Shown here piece by piece: positions 1 to 9,746 of a DNA stretch of 64,000 nucleotides (position 1 is its first letter; every line of letters starts with the position of its first letter). The notes below the pieces were generated by a model that saw nothing but the letters and a program-made list of their open reading frames with translations, was not told the origin of the DNA and searched no databases. The DNA is from Chondrilla cf. caribensis (lineage: Eukaryota > Porifera > Demospongiae > Chondrillida > Chondrillidae). The DNA is taken from contig OZ026548.1 of assembly GCA_964020155.1 (NCBI GenBank), positions 3,956,397 through 4,020,396 on the forward strand. Reading direction: 5' to 3'. The position numbers and the translations under genes were made by a program.

Positions 1-3000
1 TTGAATCCTGTGGTAAGTGAAATCACTAGCACAAACTAATATGGTTGGCATACGTAAGTCTGTTTGTGTAAGTATCTATCGTATTTACTCTGGTCCACTC
101 AGGATTGTCCTACACTTGTGTATATTATGAATAAGTAGTTTTTAGGCAATTTTGTCTACATTTTACATGCACACATGTAGGCATATGTACATATTTTTCC
201 AACTCCGTACATGCTTTATTACGTTATTCAAGTCATTAAGTACATGGACACTTGTTTGGTGTACACATGTACTATGTATGAAATGTACCCTAGACGGCAT
301 AAACCATGCACCCTCACCTCCAAGACAAACCTCCTCCCACGAAGTTATTCCTAGAACAGATTGGCATCTGCAGGATTGTGACACTGTGTGTAAATGACTA
401 ATAGATATAATTTCCTGCCACATTGAGTTTAAGTAGAGCGCGCATATAAAAGGGGGGTGGTCACACATTAACGGAGTTTACGGAACAAAATGGCTGCCTA
501 ATGCTTGGTATGGTATGGTATGGTATGGTATCATTATTATACTGGAGAGACCACTAGCCCAATGGGCTACTACTAAGGCTCCCAGTTGAAATAGAATAAA
601 GTTATAAAAATTACATGTAAAATAGAGGTGAATTGGACTCAAGATAATAATAAAAATTGTAACATAACAGATGTGGTAGACATAACATACAGAAGAAGGT
701 AACAACAAAACAAACAAGCAAATAAACAGAAAAACAAACAGACAACAACAACAACAACAACGAAATAACATGACATACAATAATGATAACATGACACGAT
801 ACAATAGTGATAATAACAATGAGGAAAATTAATAAATTAAAAGTAGACAGCATGCAATAGGTAATAAATAATGTACATTTATACAGTATTAAAATGAGAT
901 CTCATGCAGGCAGTAAATAGAGTTAAGCTGGTCAACCCTTTGGCCTCATCAGGCAGCGAGTTCCACAGCCTCGGGGCTGAAAATGAGAAGGCCTTTTTAC
1001 CTGCTTCAGTCCGTGGTTGTGGCAGGAGGAGATTACCACACACAGCACCTCTGGTATGATATCCAGTGGTTTTGTGGGGCTGAAGTAGAGTCTGCAGGTA
1101 TGAGGGAGCAGCATTCTTCAGGGTCTTGAATATATGGGTGGCCATGTGGGTATTCCTGCGTGATTCTAGCGTGGTCCAACCGAGCTTCTTGCGGATGCTT
1201 GTGGCGGAGGAGATGCGGGGCTCCTTGAGGATCACTCGTCCGGCATAGTTTTGTAGCCTCTCCAGTTTCAGCGCTTGAGTCCTTGTGCAGCAAAACCACA
1301 CAACATCACAATAGTCAAATGTTGGTAAGATGTACGCCTCATAGAACTTCATCAGAGCACTTCTGGGTAAGAACCAAGAGAGATTGCGTAGAAGACTGCT
1401 TCTCCCTCGAGAAGAAACAATATACATGAACTCGTGCTTTACACAATACAAATTCTCCAAAGTGTAATAGAAATTGTATGAACACACAATAGTAATAATA
1501 ACACGGTATTCCCGTAAAAAATCGGTATCAAAATGTGGCATTACGTGTTACCCTTACGAGGAAGTACGGGAAGAAAATTGCTCTAAAGGAGGCACGGAGA
1601 AGCTTTGGCGGTTCTGTTCGGGAAAAAGGAAGGTTTAAAATCGTCGGGCGTCAGCTTAGATCAGATTTATTCGAGAAAAAATTCACTTTCGAACGATTCA
1701 GCGGACACCACGCAACTTGAGTAGCTGAAGCCGTGATAACACACAGTGACACGCCACCGTCTTTCTTCGTGCCGTGTAGCGAATTATATCTCTTCTTCTA
1801 CAGCTTTTACAGCCAGCTAGCGGATGGTAAGCCGTTCGAGGCATGCAATACGTCAATTTCTTCGAAAAGTAAAATTTCTGCTTGGAAAAGCGAACAACAA
1901 AGATCAAAATCAATTGTTTAGTGTATAAACGTGCGTTGTTCTTTTTATCATTGTTAATGCTTGTTAACAGCTATCGTTAGGACGGAAAGATACCTTTTTA
2001 GAAGAGAGCTTCTTTACGTCCGTTTGAAACTCGCGCTCAATAATGTTTTCACGGTGTGTAACCACCCCCCCCCCCCCTTTTATAGTCGAATCCCCGACAC
2101 CTCTAAACACGCGAGGCGAAGATTCCGTACACGTAAGATACGCGTTTATAAAAGCACGCTCTACGTTTAATATGTACAATACCACTAGACACACTTTAGA
2201 TGGATACATCCTTCACATCTTTGCTTCACGATAAATTATAATAACAGGGTCTTTATGTATTCCTCCATATACATAGGTAAATGGGCAATATTTTCATTCC
2301 GTTCCTGTATTATATGTATTTAGTGCATGCCATCTTTGTACATAGAGCTGCATTCATTGAAAGCACCAACTTCTAGTGTTCTATACTAGCTGCCATTTCG
2401 CTTATAAAATAGACACACCAATGATTAAAGCTCAATGTATATTATATACTATACATGTATAATTGTGGATTCAAAGCGCCTACAGAGATTAGGGCTTTGC
2501 CCAAAAATCATTCATTGCTAAGCTCAAATTGCAACTAAGCCAAAGCATGCATGTGTTCAAACACCAAAAGGCTACATATCAATTTCTTTCCTGTAAAATA
2601 TGGAGTCAAACAAGGATGTAATCTCAGCCCACTCCTTTTCAGTTTATACATAAATAAATTACCTAGCATGTTGAATCCCATTGCCATACTTAATCAAAGC
2701 TTACCTTGTCTACTCTTTGCTGATGATATTGTCTTATTCTCTCACAATCTGCACGATCTACAAGAATCTATCAACTCTCTACATTCATTCTGCACTACCT
2801 CTTTCTTGAATATCAGCATAGATAAAACTAAAATCATTGTATTTGGTAAAATCCTAAATATGTACTAACTGAAGCATTGAAAATAAGTGATGCTATTTTA
2901 ATGTCACAGACAGCTACAAGTATCTAGGTACATGGTTGCACTGGAAGGGAAGCTTCCACCTAAATCAACCCAAACTTGCTGAGCATGCCAACAAAGCATG

Positions 3001-6000
3001 CACTCCCCCTATTTCAACACGCGAAATAACCCAGTTGAATGTTACAGATGTTAATATTCATATGAAACTATTTAATGCAGTGATTAAAACTATCCTCATG
3101 TACAATGCAGAAATTTGGGGGGTTATGGTGCTCCCTCATGAACAAAACCTTACAGTCCTTACCTTGTACCATGGACAAATTTGTTTTCATCATGTCTTCC
3201 GAAAATTGTAACCTTATCCAAGTAACATCAAAATACAATGAAAACTCCAATCACATTTGTAACACAACGTGTCTAATATACTCGTTAGCCAAGTATTCAA
3301 TTTTACATTATACTATTAATGTTTCCTTCAAAGAAGGAAGAGTACTGTAAAAAATTTTGAGGTCTAAGGACCATTTTGGCTAAGCCTTGGAGACCAATGG
3401 TGATTATTACTATTATTATTGTTATATAATATACATATACTGTAGTAGTGTATGTAATAGTATTCTTGTCAATGATCTGCAGTTTGTATTGTAAACTATA
3501 TCTGTATAATTATACTTGTATATTGGATCATTGCCATTGACAGTGGGTTACAAGGATCCAAGATGCAAAAAACGATATGATTTGCTTTGTTGAGCCTAAT
3601 CTGCAATGTAGGACAGGCACACTAAAAAGGACCTTGACGGAGGAAGAGTTGCAGGATCTCATTGAACAGCCTGCGTGGTACTACAGTGAGTATATTGTGC
3701 AATAACTGTACATGACATGCATACATGCACATACAGCACATACATATACATACTACCACATCGGATCTATGTGGATATTATGTTGCTTCTAGTGTCAGTA
3801 AATGATCTCAATAACTGTAATAGGTGTGTATTTTGACATGATTTCTCCGATAGCTACATTTGTTCTCATTCCGATAAGTGATCGAGACCCGACTTATCAT
3901 TTGTTTACACCGGTTATTGGAGAAGACCTTGGACTGGTTGTTAAAGCTTCAGAAAATTCTCACACTCTCAAGGTGTGTTATTATCATCATACAGTATTGT
4001 CCTCCGAACTATGGTAATCAATCTAATTCATTATAATTTTCATTGTGAATAAAATTGTTATCTTATTATTAATGCTTGAATTCATGTGCTTTTTACAGTC
4101 ACGTGGCACAATGTCATTTTATGCAAAGACTAGATTCAAAACAAGTGGGGATGCATTTTTATGGGAAGCAGATGGACTGTACTTCACATTTGACCCAAAA
4201 TCAAAGAGCTTACACCTCACAAACAGTGAAAAAAAGGCTACACGCTTCAAGTGTTCACCCCCTGTAACAAAATCACAATCCCTAAGCCCTTGGGTAAGTA
4301 TCACTGTCACCTTCATTCAACACGTACACATGCCAGTACATACGTACGTAACTTAAAAATGGACAAGTGTGTGATCGTTTTGGGATACCATGCACATAGA
4401 TTAGGGTAATCCGCTTGTGTGTCACAGTTTGTGAATCATTCACATTGGTGAGCTCAAGTAAATACAAAGTTGTTGAGAGCAATGTGTATATTAGGTAACA
4501 ACATACTGTATACCTACACACTGAGAGTCTGTGTTCGTGTGTACATCCATGTTTGTTTTTGTGTTAACACAATTAATACATTTTAATATTCAAGCATGTA
4601 CAGTGCAACATCAGTTATTTGTAACTTGCAAGGTTATTCAAACCCGAGATTATTCAAATGACATGGTCAAAATGTTGCTTTGGCCATTTTAAAATTAATC
4701 CCTTCTAATAATGATGTGATAAATGGGCCCATTTATCATAGCATCATTAGAAGGGATTAATTTCAGCTGAGCAAAATCATGAAAGCAGGGTAATAATAAG
4801 CAAGTTTTTTCTTACAATTGAAGACTTGCTTGTGCTTTTAAATGCATAATTACAGTGCTACCTGCCATGAACTACCACCCACATCTTTCAGATATCCATG
4901 ACCACAGGGGATTGAATAACCAGGGTTGTGCTGTATCCCATTTTCTTCATGTTCCCAAAACACCACCTCACAGTTGAATTACAAAGTAAATGGATTACGT
5001 AATTTTCTAAATGGCATTGCTCAATTCTGGGTTATATACATCCATTCATACAAATTTTATATTTACTACAGAATCAATTAAAAAGGAAATGGAAGAGGGA
5101 ACAATTGTGCAATTATCAGGAAGTAATCTACGGGAGACACCCCTTGCTGAGGGGTGTGGAAACTCACAAAATTGTGAGTACATTGCATGTATTGTAATGA
5201 TTAGCTAGCACTATAGTGAAAATATCGAGAGCTAAAAACGTGGTTGAAATTCGTCAAATTTTACTTTTTCCAGTGAGAAACTCCCTAGCAATGTGACTGT
5301 GGGGTAGCTACCCCACAAGTGTCTGAACTAAAATCACTCGTTGCACCAGATGTACACATATTTTACATCCATGCGCTGTTAAGATAACAAACTACCACAC
5401 TAACTGGAAGCAGCCAAAACTCTTGCATAAGATGATAATGATTACACCAGACTGCCGTACATACTTGTATGTTTTTGGCAGATGTATCAAGTACTGTAAA
5501 TCAATGATCATGACTACTAAGAATTATTGAAAGTACATGTACATCCAATAGTTTGTTGGTGGCCTTTCCACTTTCGATGAGAAAAGGAAATTGTTCTACC
5601 TCAACAAAGGTCTGAAAGCAGAAAATACCGAAGATGTTACCTCTACTTATCCATGGGACCAGAGTAAGCAACACTACATGTAACACAGGGTTCTATGAGT
5701 GTGTGTTTTACAGTTTACATACATAATTATAACATGCTGAGATATAAAAGTAGTATACATATTCCACACTTTTCTATGAATTTCTGTATGTATGTTCATA
5801 TCTATGCTATTCAACACCATAGCTCATTTTGTGTTTCATGCTGGTGGATGTCCTGAGGATGTTCTGAGTAGCCTGAGGATATTCACAATTGCCATATTTA
5901 GAAGCTTTGGACTCGTGGTTAATGAGAAAAATGAGGTTATCTTTAAGGTGTGTAATATGTGAGTTAAAAATAGTAACAAGCACATTGGTACAAACATTAA

Positions 6001-6122
6001 CAATTCTATCATAAATAATATAGTTTCTATGACACACACACACACACACACACACACTCACGTACACACACGCACACACACACTCATGCACACACACACA
6101 CACACACTCTCACGTGCACACA

Positions 6123-6194
<72 letters not shown>

Positions 6195-6405
6195 AATGAC
6201 TGACTTGATCGAAATGCTACTTAATCAGGAAACCACCACTGATGATGAGGTTCAGAAACTCACCTCGCTTAAACTGACAGCAGAGAACCATCTTGTTACT
6301 GAGGATGAGAAGACTGGGCTTTACATTGATGAGGAGGGCATCGTCAAGGTTACCTTGGACAAGGCAAATTGGCATCACTTCAGACATACACCATTTAAAT
6401 GTTGA
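1..6405 (+). CDS. Gene A, copy 1: unrecognised two-module, beta-strand-rich protein (5' partial)
   Basis: I do not recognise this family. Phase-consistent exons are 1-12 (tail only), 3,544-3,685, 3,854-3,972, 4,099-4,293, 5,072-5,173, 5,552-5,663, 5,823-5,947 and 6,229-6,405, ending in TGA. Exons 2-4 and 6-8 form two similar modules of about 140-150 residues with the same phases at their inner borders (1, then 0). Exons 3 and 7 share the pattern FVF...LF/IFT...GLVVN; exons 4 and 8 share a GLYF/GLYI-centred segment. Alternating hydrophobic residues and module size suggest a beta-trefoil, which is an inference. No signal peptide or membrane helix is seen. Exon 8 uses an acceptor 38 bp after a (CA)n tract; reading from the tract's own CAG would hit a stop in this phase. 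Intron 1 (3.5 kb) holds transposon insertions absent from copy 2. Confidence 0.7.
433..2166. mobile_element. TTAA-flanked element private to copy 1
   Basis: The insertion is bounded by TTAA on both sides (429-432 and 2,167-2,170). Its ends are imperfect inverted repeats: GTAGAGCGCGC on the left and the complement of ACGTAGAGCGTGC on the right. Copy 2 has an uninterrupted site in the homologous place (around 24,265), so the insertion boundary is clear. TTAA target duplication is typical of piggyBac and Kolobok elements. Inside are a TATAAAAGGGG box near each end in inverted orientation (445-455, and 2,065-2,085 on the - strand) and a nested LINE fragment. I see no transposase. Confidence 0.6.
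505..1541 (-). mobile_element. LINE 3' fragment (reverse-transcriptase C-terminal region)
   Basis: On the - strand an ORF of about 220 codons (879-1,541) reads like the region after the polymerase domain of CR1/Jockey-type non-LTR retrotransposons: a YCDVVW motif, a KLERLQNYAGRVI motif and a SAPRLWNSLPDEAK motif in the usual order. The element is 5'-truncated. Its 3' end is marked by a short GGTAT pentamer run (+ strand, 507-531), a type of tail seen in several LINE groups. It lies inside the TTAA element. The 879-nt end of the ORF ends in a stop, so this piece may have been intact when inserted. Confidence 0.75.
2456..3287 (+). mobile_element. LINE reverse-transcriptase fragment private to copy 1
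   Basis: An ORF at 2,551-2,868 shows reverse-transcriptase core motifs: GVKQGCNLSPLLF (motif 4 region) and LLFADDIVLF, containing the catalytic ADD of motif 5. A second piece (2,936-3,211) resembles the downstream thumb region but lies in another frame after a stop at 2,866. The insert is missing from copy 2, where sequence flanking it (around 25,470 and 25,680) is otherwise homologous. It is truncated at both ends and frameshifted, so it is a dead copy. Confidence 0.75.
4691..4763. repeat. Long hairpin in gene A intron 4 (copy 1)
   Basis: A near-perfect inverted repeat with arms of about 34 bases, centred on GGGCCC near 4,728. The outer arm reads AATTAATCCCTTCTAAT and its partner ATTAGAAGGGATTAATT. 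The equivalent hairpin in copy 2 (27,143-27,213) has a paired change in both arms. It is probably a MITE remnant or a structured intronic element; no RNA function is shown. Confidence 0.8.
5299..5316. repeat. 18-bp perfect palindrome in gene A intron 5
   Basis: GTGGGGTAGCTACCCCAC is its own reverse complement. It is conserved unchanged in copy 2 at 27,760-27,777 although nearby bases differ. It lies in the intron between exons 5 and 6 of gene A. A protein-binding site is possible but not shown. Confidence 0.7.
6034..6190. repeat. (CA)n microsatellite before gene A exon 8
   Basis: A CA-dinucleotide tract with CG/TC interruptions, ending 38 bp before the exon 8 acceptor. Copy 2 has a corresponding tract at about 28,513-28,732 with a different pattern of interruptions (CATGCA, CACGCA). 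Long reading frames over both tracts are repeat artefacts. Confidence 0.95.
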
Positions 6406-6541
6406 ACTAGAGTTTCACAGCTACAACAACACAAAGTCTAACTCGCAAAAGGTAGTAGCACTTCATTACTGTATGGATTAGTGTATAAACATGATTAAAA
6501 ACATGTTGATTTCAGACTAAATATCTTATTATTATCATTAT

Positions 6542-6572
<31 letters not shown>

Positions 6573-6942
6573 TGATACACACTAAATAATTTTCTACAAA
6601 CAGTAAATATCAGATATGACTATAGATCTTTGACTTCAATCTTTGCTCCAATACACGCAGTGTCATACCACGAATATATTGTCAATTGGACCATAAGTAT
6701 GTAGCTATTAAAACTTCTACACTACGTACAAATACAAGCTAGCCCTACCTCTCATATTGAAATATAATTAGACATAATTATTATTAAGATATAAAATTTA
6801 ATGTATAAGTAGAAGTTGTTTTATATGTTTGCATATCATAGGTGATATGTACTGTTAACGGACACTTGTGCTTGTATTTCCCGCATTGAATGTACTGTTG
6901 GCGGGTCAATGGATGTCACGTGCCCACTCATTAGCTGGCAAA

Positions 6943-9693
6943 ATGGCTGGCACTACGAGTGCACCAGTCCGTTCTCCGTACTTCACCCGATCGACTGCAA
7001 AGCTAACGAGAGCTAAGGAGTCTCTTACAGAACAGGGCAAGTACATTTAGATCTCGAACTTTCCTGTTTCAGGGATTGATCAGTTGTAGCTTCTCACACA
7101 GTAGTGTTCTCCTAAGTTAATTTCTCTAAAGATCTTTAGCCGTAGATACACTATGTTATGTATGTATGATTTGATTTATTTCATGTTCGGATAACCTGAA
7201 TGTTCCCTCAAGATCTAACTACATTACTCTCCTACCTTTCTAACTGTATCTTTGTTTTTTATGTAGTGTCAGGTAAATTACTGTCTCCTCTTTTATGCTC
7301 ACAGAGACTCCTGGCGATTTTACACCAAAGAAAGGTAGCGAGGAGAGAATAACGCAGAAACTGAAGACTATGAAAGAGCAAACCCTTTCAAATACCACAT
7401 CCGGGAGAAAAGGTAAATCCAGAAAGAGCAAGAGCAGTGTAAGAAGTAGAAGCTCTACAAAGAGGAAAGTAGAGAACAAGTATAAAGTCTCAGACACAGA
7501 GGAGCCACAGCGTATGGTGACTACACCCCTAGATGGTATGTGTGATGTTACATTGCCTGACATGTGTGGCCTGTGGCCTTATATATTTAGGGCCAAAGCT
7601 CTATTCTGTACAGCATTATTGCATATGCGTACATTTCCTATGTACCGTAATTTGGGAAATTAATGCAGTCTGTTAAAATAGTACGAACTACACAAATTTA
7701 GCCATTGAATTTTTAATGCTTGTCTTAATAATGCGGACACACACACAGGCTAGCACCAAATCATCAGCAATTTATTAATTATTTCATTCATTCATTCATT
7801 ATTCTTAATAATGCGGAAACCAGCTTATTAGCATTTATAGCATTAATAAGATAGTTCCATTAATTTCCCAAATTATCGTAATTGAATCTTCTTATCCTAA
7901 ATCCAACCTACAGACATACATCCCATACACAATGTCCACTACTAAGTCCCCTTCATAGTTTACCTTGTGACAGTTACATATGTATTAGTAATTAATAGTA
8001 GACTTCTTGTTTTTCGATTACATACTCTTTATTAACACTGTTACTTTCACAAGGTGCCGCCCGGATTTTGTAACTTACTACTCTTGTGTTAGGATACCGT
8101 TTAAGGCATACTGGTTGCTCATTTCTGTATGTAGATCAAAGTGGTGGAGAGGGTGGCTCTTTTGGGATTAGTGTCAAGAAGAGTAAGAAATTGAGAAAAG
8201 CCAAGTACTTTACCAAAAAGTACAGCAAGTTACCCAGATTAGGGTTCAAATCTACCAGAAGGAGACACCTGTCTTATTCAACGTTCAAACCACCCCAGTC
8301 TCCACACGGGCTGATACAAGAGGAGCTTTACAACAACCCCTGGCAACTCCTGATAGCTACAATTTTCCTCAACAGGACAACAGGTTTGTAATAGTAGTGA
8401 ACTGTTCAATTATCGTGGGACCAATGTCTTCATAAACACATAACTTTTTGTTTCCCATATCTATGCCAAGCCAGGTGTTGCTGCAATCCCCGTGTTGAGA
8501 GAGTTTTTCAAGTTGTTCCCCACCCCCAGCTCTGTGCTGACTGGTGATACTCAGAATACAATAGCAGAGTTGATGCAGCCTCTTGGACTCAATCAGAAAA
8601 GAGCAGATATAATTTACAAGTTTTCAAGTAAGTGTACCAATTTCTTGTGAGTTCCTTCACCCATTTTGAGGTTTTTAGGCATACAGTGGAATGTCTGTAA
8701 TCTGAAATGTCTAGATGACCACATTCTAAGATTCAATCATCAATGTAGACTACAGTATTTCTACACACAATGATTGGACAACCTTTATATATAATTCAAC
8801 ATGTATTTGTTTCTCCAATATTAGAGGTGCACCGATACAGGATTTAACTGGAATTCCGATAACCGATAAAATAAGGCCAATAAAGGCTGATACTGATAGC
8901 TGATCCGATATTTTGTTCACCAAATTGGTGGTATAGGAGTTGCTGGATTTCCTACCACAAGAATACATAAGTACTGCCAGGATCACAAATACATTGAAAT
9001 CTGAGCCCTAATTCAGTGACTTTAAATGACCTAGAATGAGGAATCTTGTCTTGGACATTCTCATACTGCAATAAACTCAAAGGAAAATGACCAACACATG
9101 ACAATGAATTGAATATGAGCAAGCGAAATTCACTATTAGCTATATCAGTAACAATACAGCCGATACCAATATGAGAGAATATTGGCCGATAAACCGATAA
9201 CCATTAGGCCGATACCGTATTGGTACATCCCTATCCAGAATGTGATGGGTGACCAAGGCCACATTGTACCAATAATTTGTCATTTATTACCTTAAAATCC
9301 TTTTTCATGATTCCCACTTGAATGCAGTTTGTAGAAAAAGTACATAGTATACAGTGGGATATAATAACGTACCTGTTTTCATTCTTCTATTCATGTACCA
9401 TCATTGTCTTTAGAGGACTTTGTAACAAAGGACTGGGAATATCCCCAGGAACTGTTCGGTATCGGAAAGTATGGTAATGACTCGTACAGAATATTTTGTT
9501 GTGGAGCGGAATGGCTGGAGGTCTGTTTCATCTATCGGCTCGTTTGTAGACAAAGGTTATTATGATTGTATGACTTTACCTTATTCAGGTGAAGCCCACG
9601 GACCACATGCTGAACAAATATTACGACTGGTTGAAAGAGGAATACCAGAGTGGTAACATTGTTATGGACGAAGCATGGTACCCAAGGACGTAA
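6943..9693 (+). CDS. MBD4: MBD4-like thymine/uracil-mismatch DNA glycosylase, copy 1
   Basis: Exons: 6,943-7,036, 7,305-7,535, 8,093-8,383, 8,475-8,627, 9,414-9,520 and 9,589-9,693; 981 nt, 326 residues, all phases agree. The C-terminal half matches the helix-hairpin-helix glycosylase domain of MBD4, an enzyme that removes T or U opposite G in base-excision repair. Motifs: [14 protein letters not shown] (start of domain), [15 protein letters not shown], and [14 protein letters not shown] containing the catalytic aspartate (about D279). [15 protein letters not shown] tail matches the family C-terminus. The N-terminal half is basic and low-complexity (K, S, R, T). No methyl-CpG-binding domain is visible in these exons, so this is a glycosylase-only form. 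The start ATG has AAAATGG context. Intron 1 has a GC donor. Exon 3 has a second in-frame acceptor giving a start at 8,135. The stop lies 53 bp before the XRCC3 start codon. Confidence 0.9.
8824..9231. mobile_element. hAT-like MITE in MBD4 intron 4 (copy 1)
   Basis: Ends are GAGGTGCACCGATA on the left and the complement of GGATGTACCAATACGG on the right, and CCGATA/GGCCGATA repeats occur inside. The GRTGCACCGATA end type is familiar from hAT-related MITEs. No coding sequence. A matching element at 31,378-31,790 in copy 2 shows the insertion predates the duplication. Confidence 0.6.
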
Positions 9694-9746
9694 ATTTGTA
9701 ATGATATTCATTGACATATTTTGCGCGCGAATAAAAATGTCTGAAG
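9694..9746 (+). promoter_or_regulatory. 53-bp gap between MBD4 stop and XRCC3 start (copy 1)
   Basis: Only 53 bp separate the two coding regions on the same strand. The gap contains TTTGCGCGCGAATAAAA just before the XRCC3 ATG; TTTGCGCGCG resembles an E2F site (TTTSGCGC), in keeping with an S-phase repair gene, and AATAAA could serve as the MBD4 poly(A) signal. Both roles are inferred. Copy 2 has the same gap (32,253-32,305) with ATTTGCGCGCG. Confidence 0.45.

Noticed and set aside
5011..5208. Reading frame over gene A exon 5 containing EEGTIVQLSGSN
   Set aside because: The flanking exons require phase 0, which gives a different frame (REQLCNYQEVIY) that is also open and better conserved in copy 2. 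The listed frame is a shadow.
6191..6228. Start of gene A exon 8 directly after the CA tract, or a separate gene starting ATGACTGACTTG
   Set aside because: Joined in phase 0 from exon 7, the CACAG acceptor gives a stop after three codons. The AATCAG acceptor at 6,228 restores the frame, so a separate gene is not needed, though a weak alternative donor cannot be excluded.
9694..9746. Bacterial-style operon of MBD4 and XRCC3
   Set aside because: Both genes are split by spliceosomal introns and the setting is eukaryotic. Tight spacing is recorded as a finding, but no ribosome-binding site or operon claim is supported.
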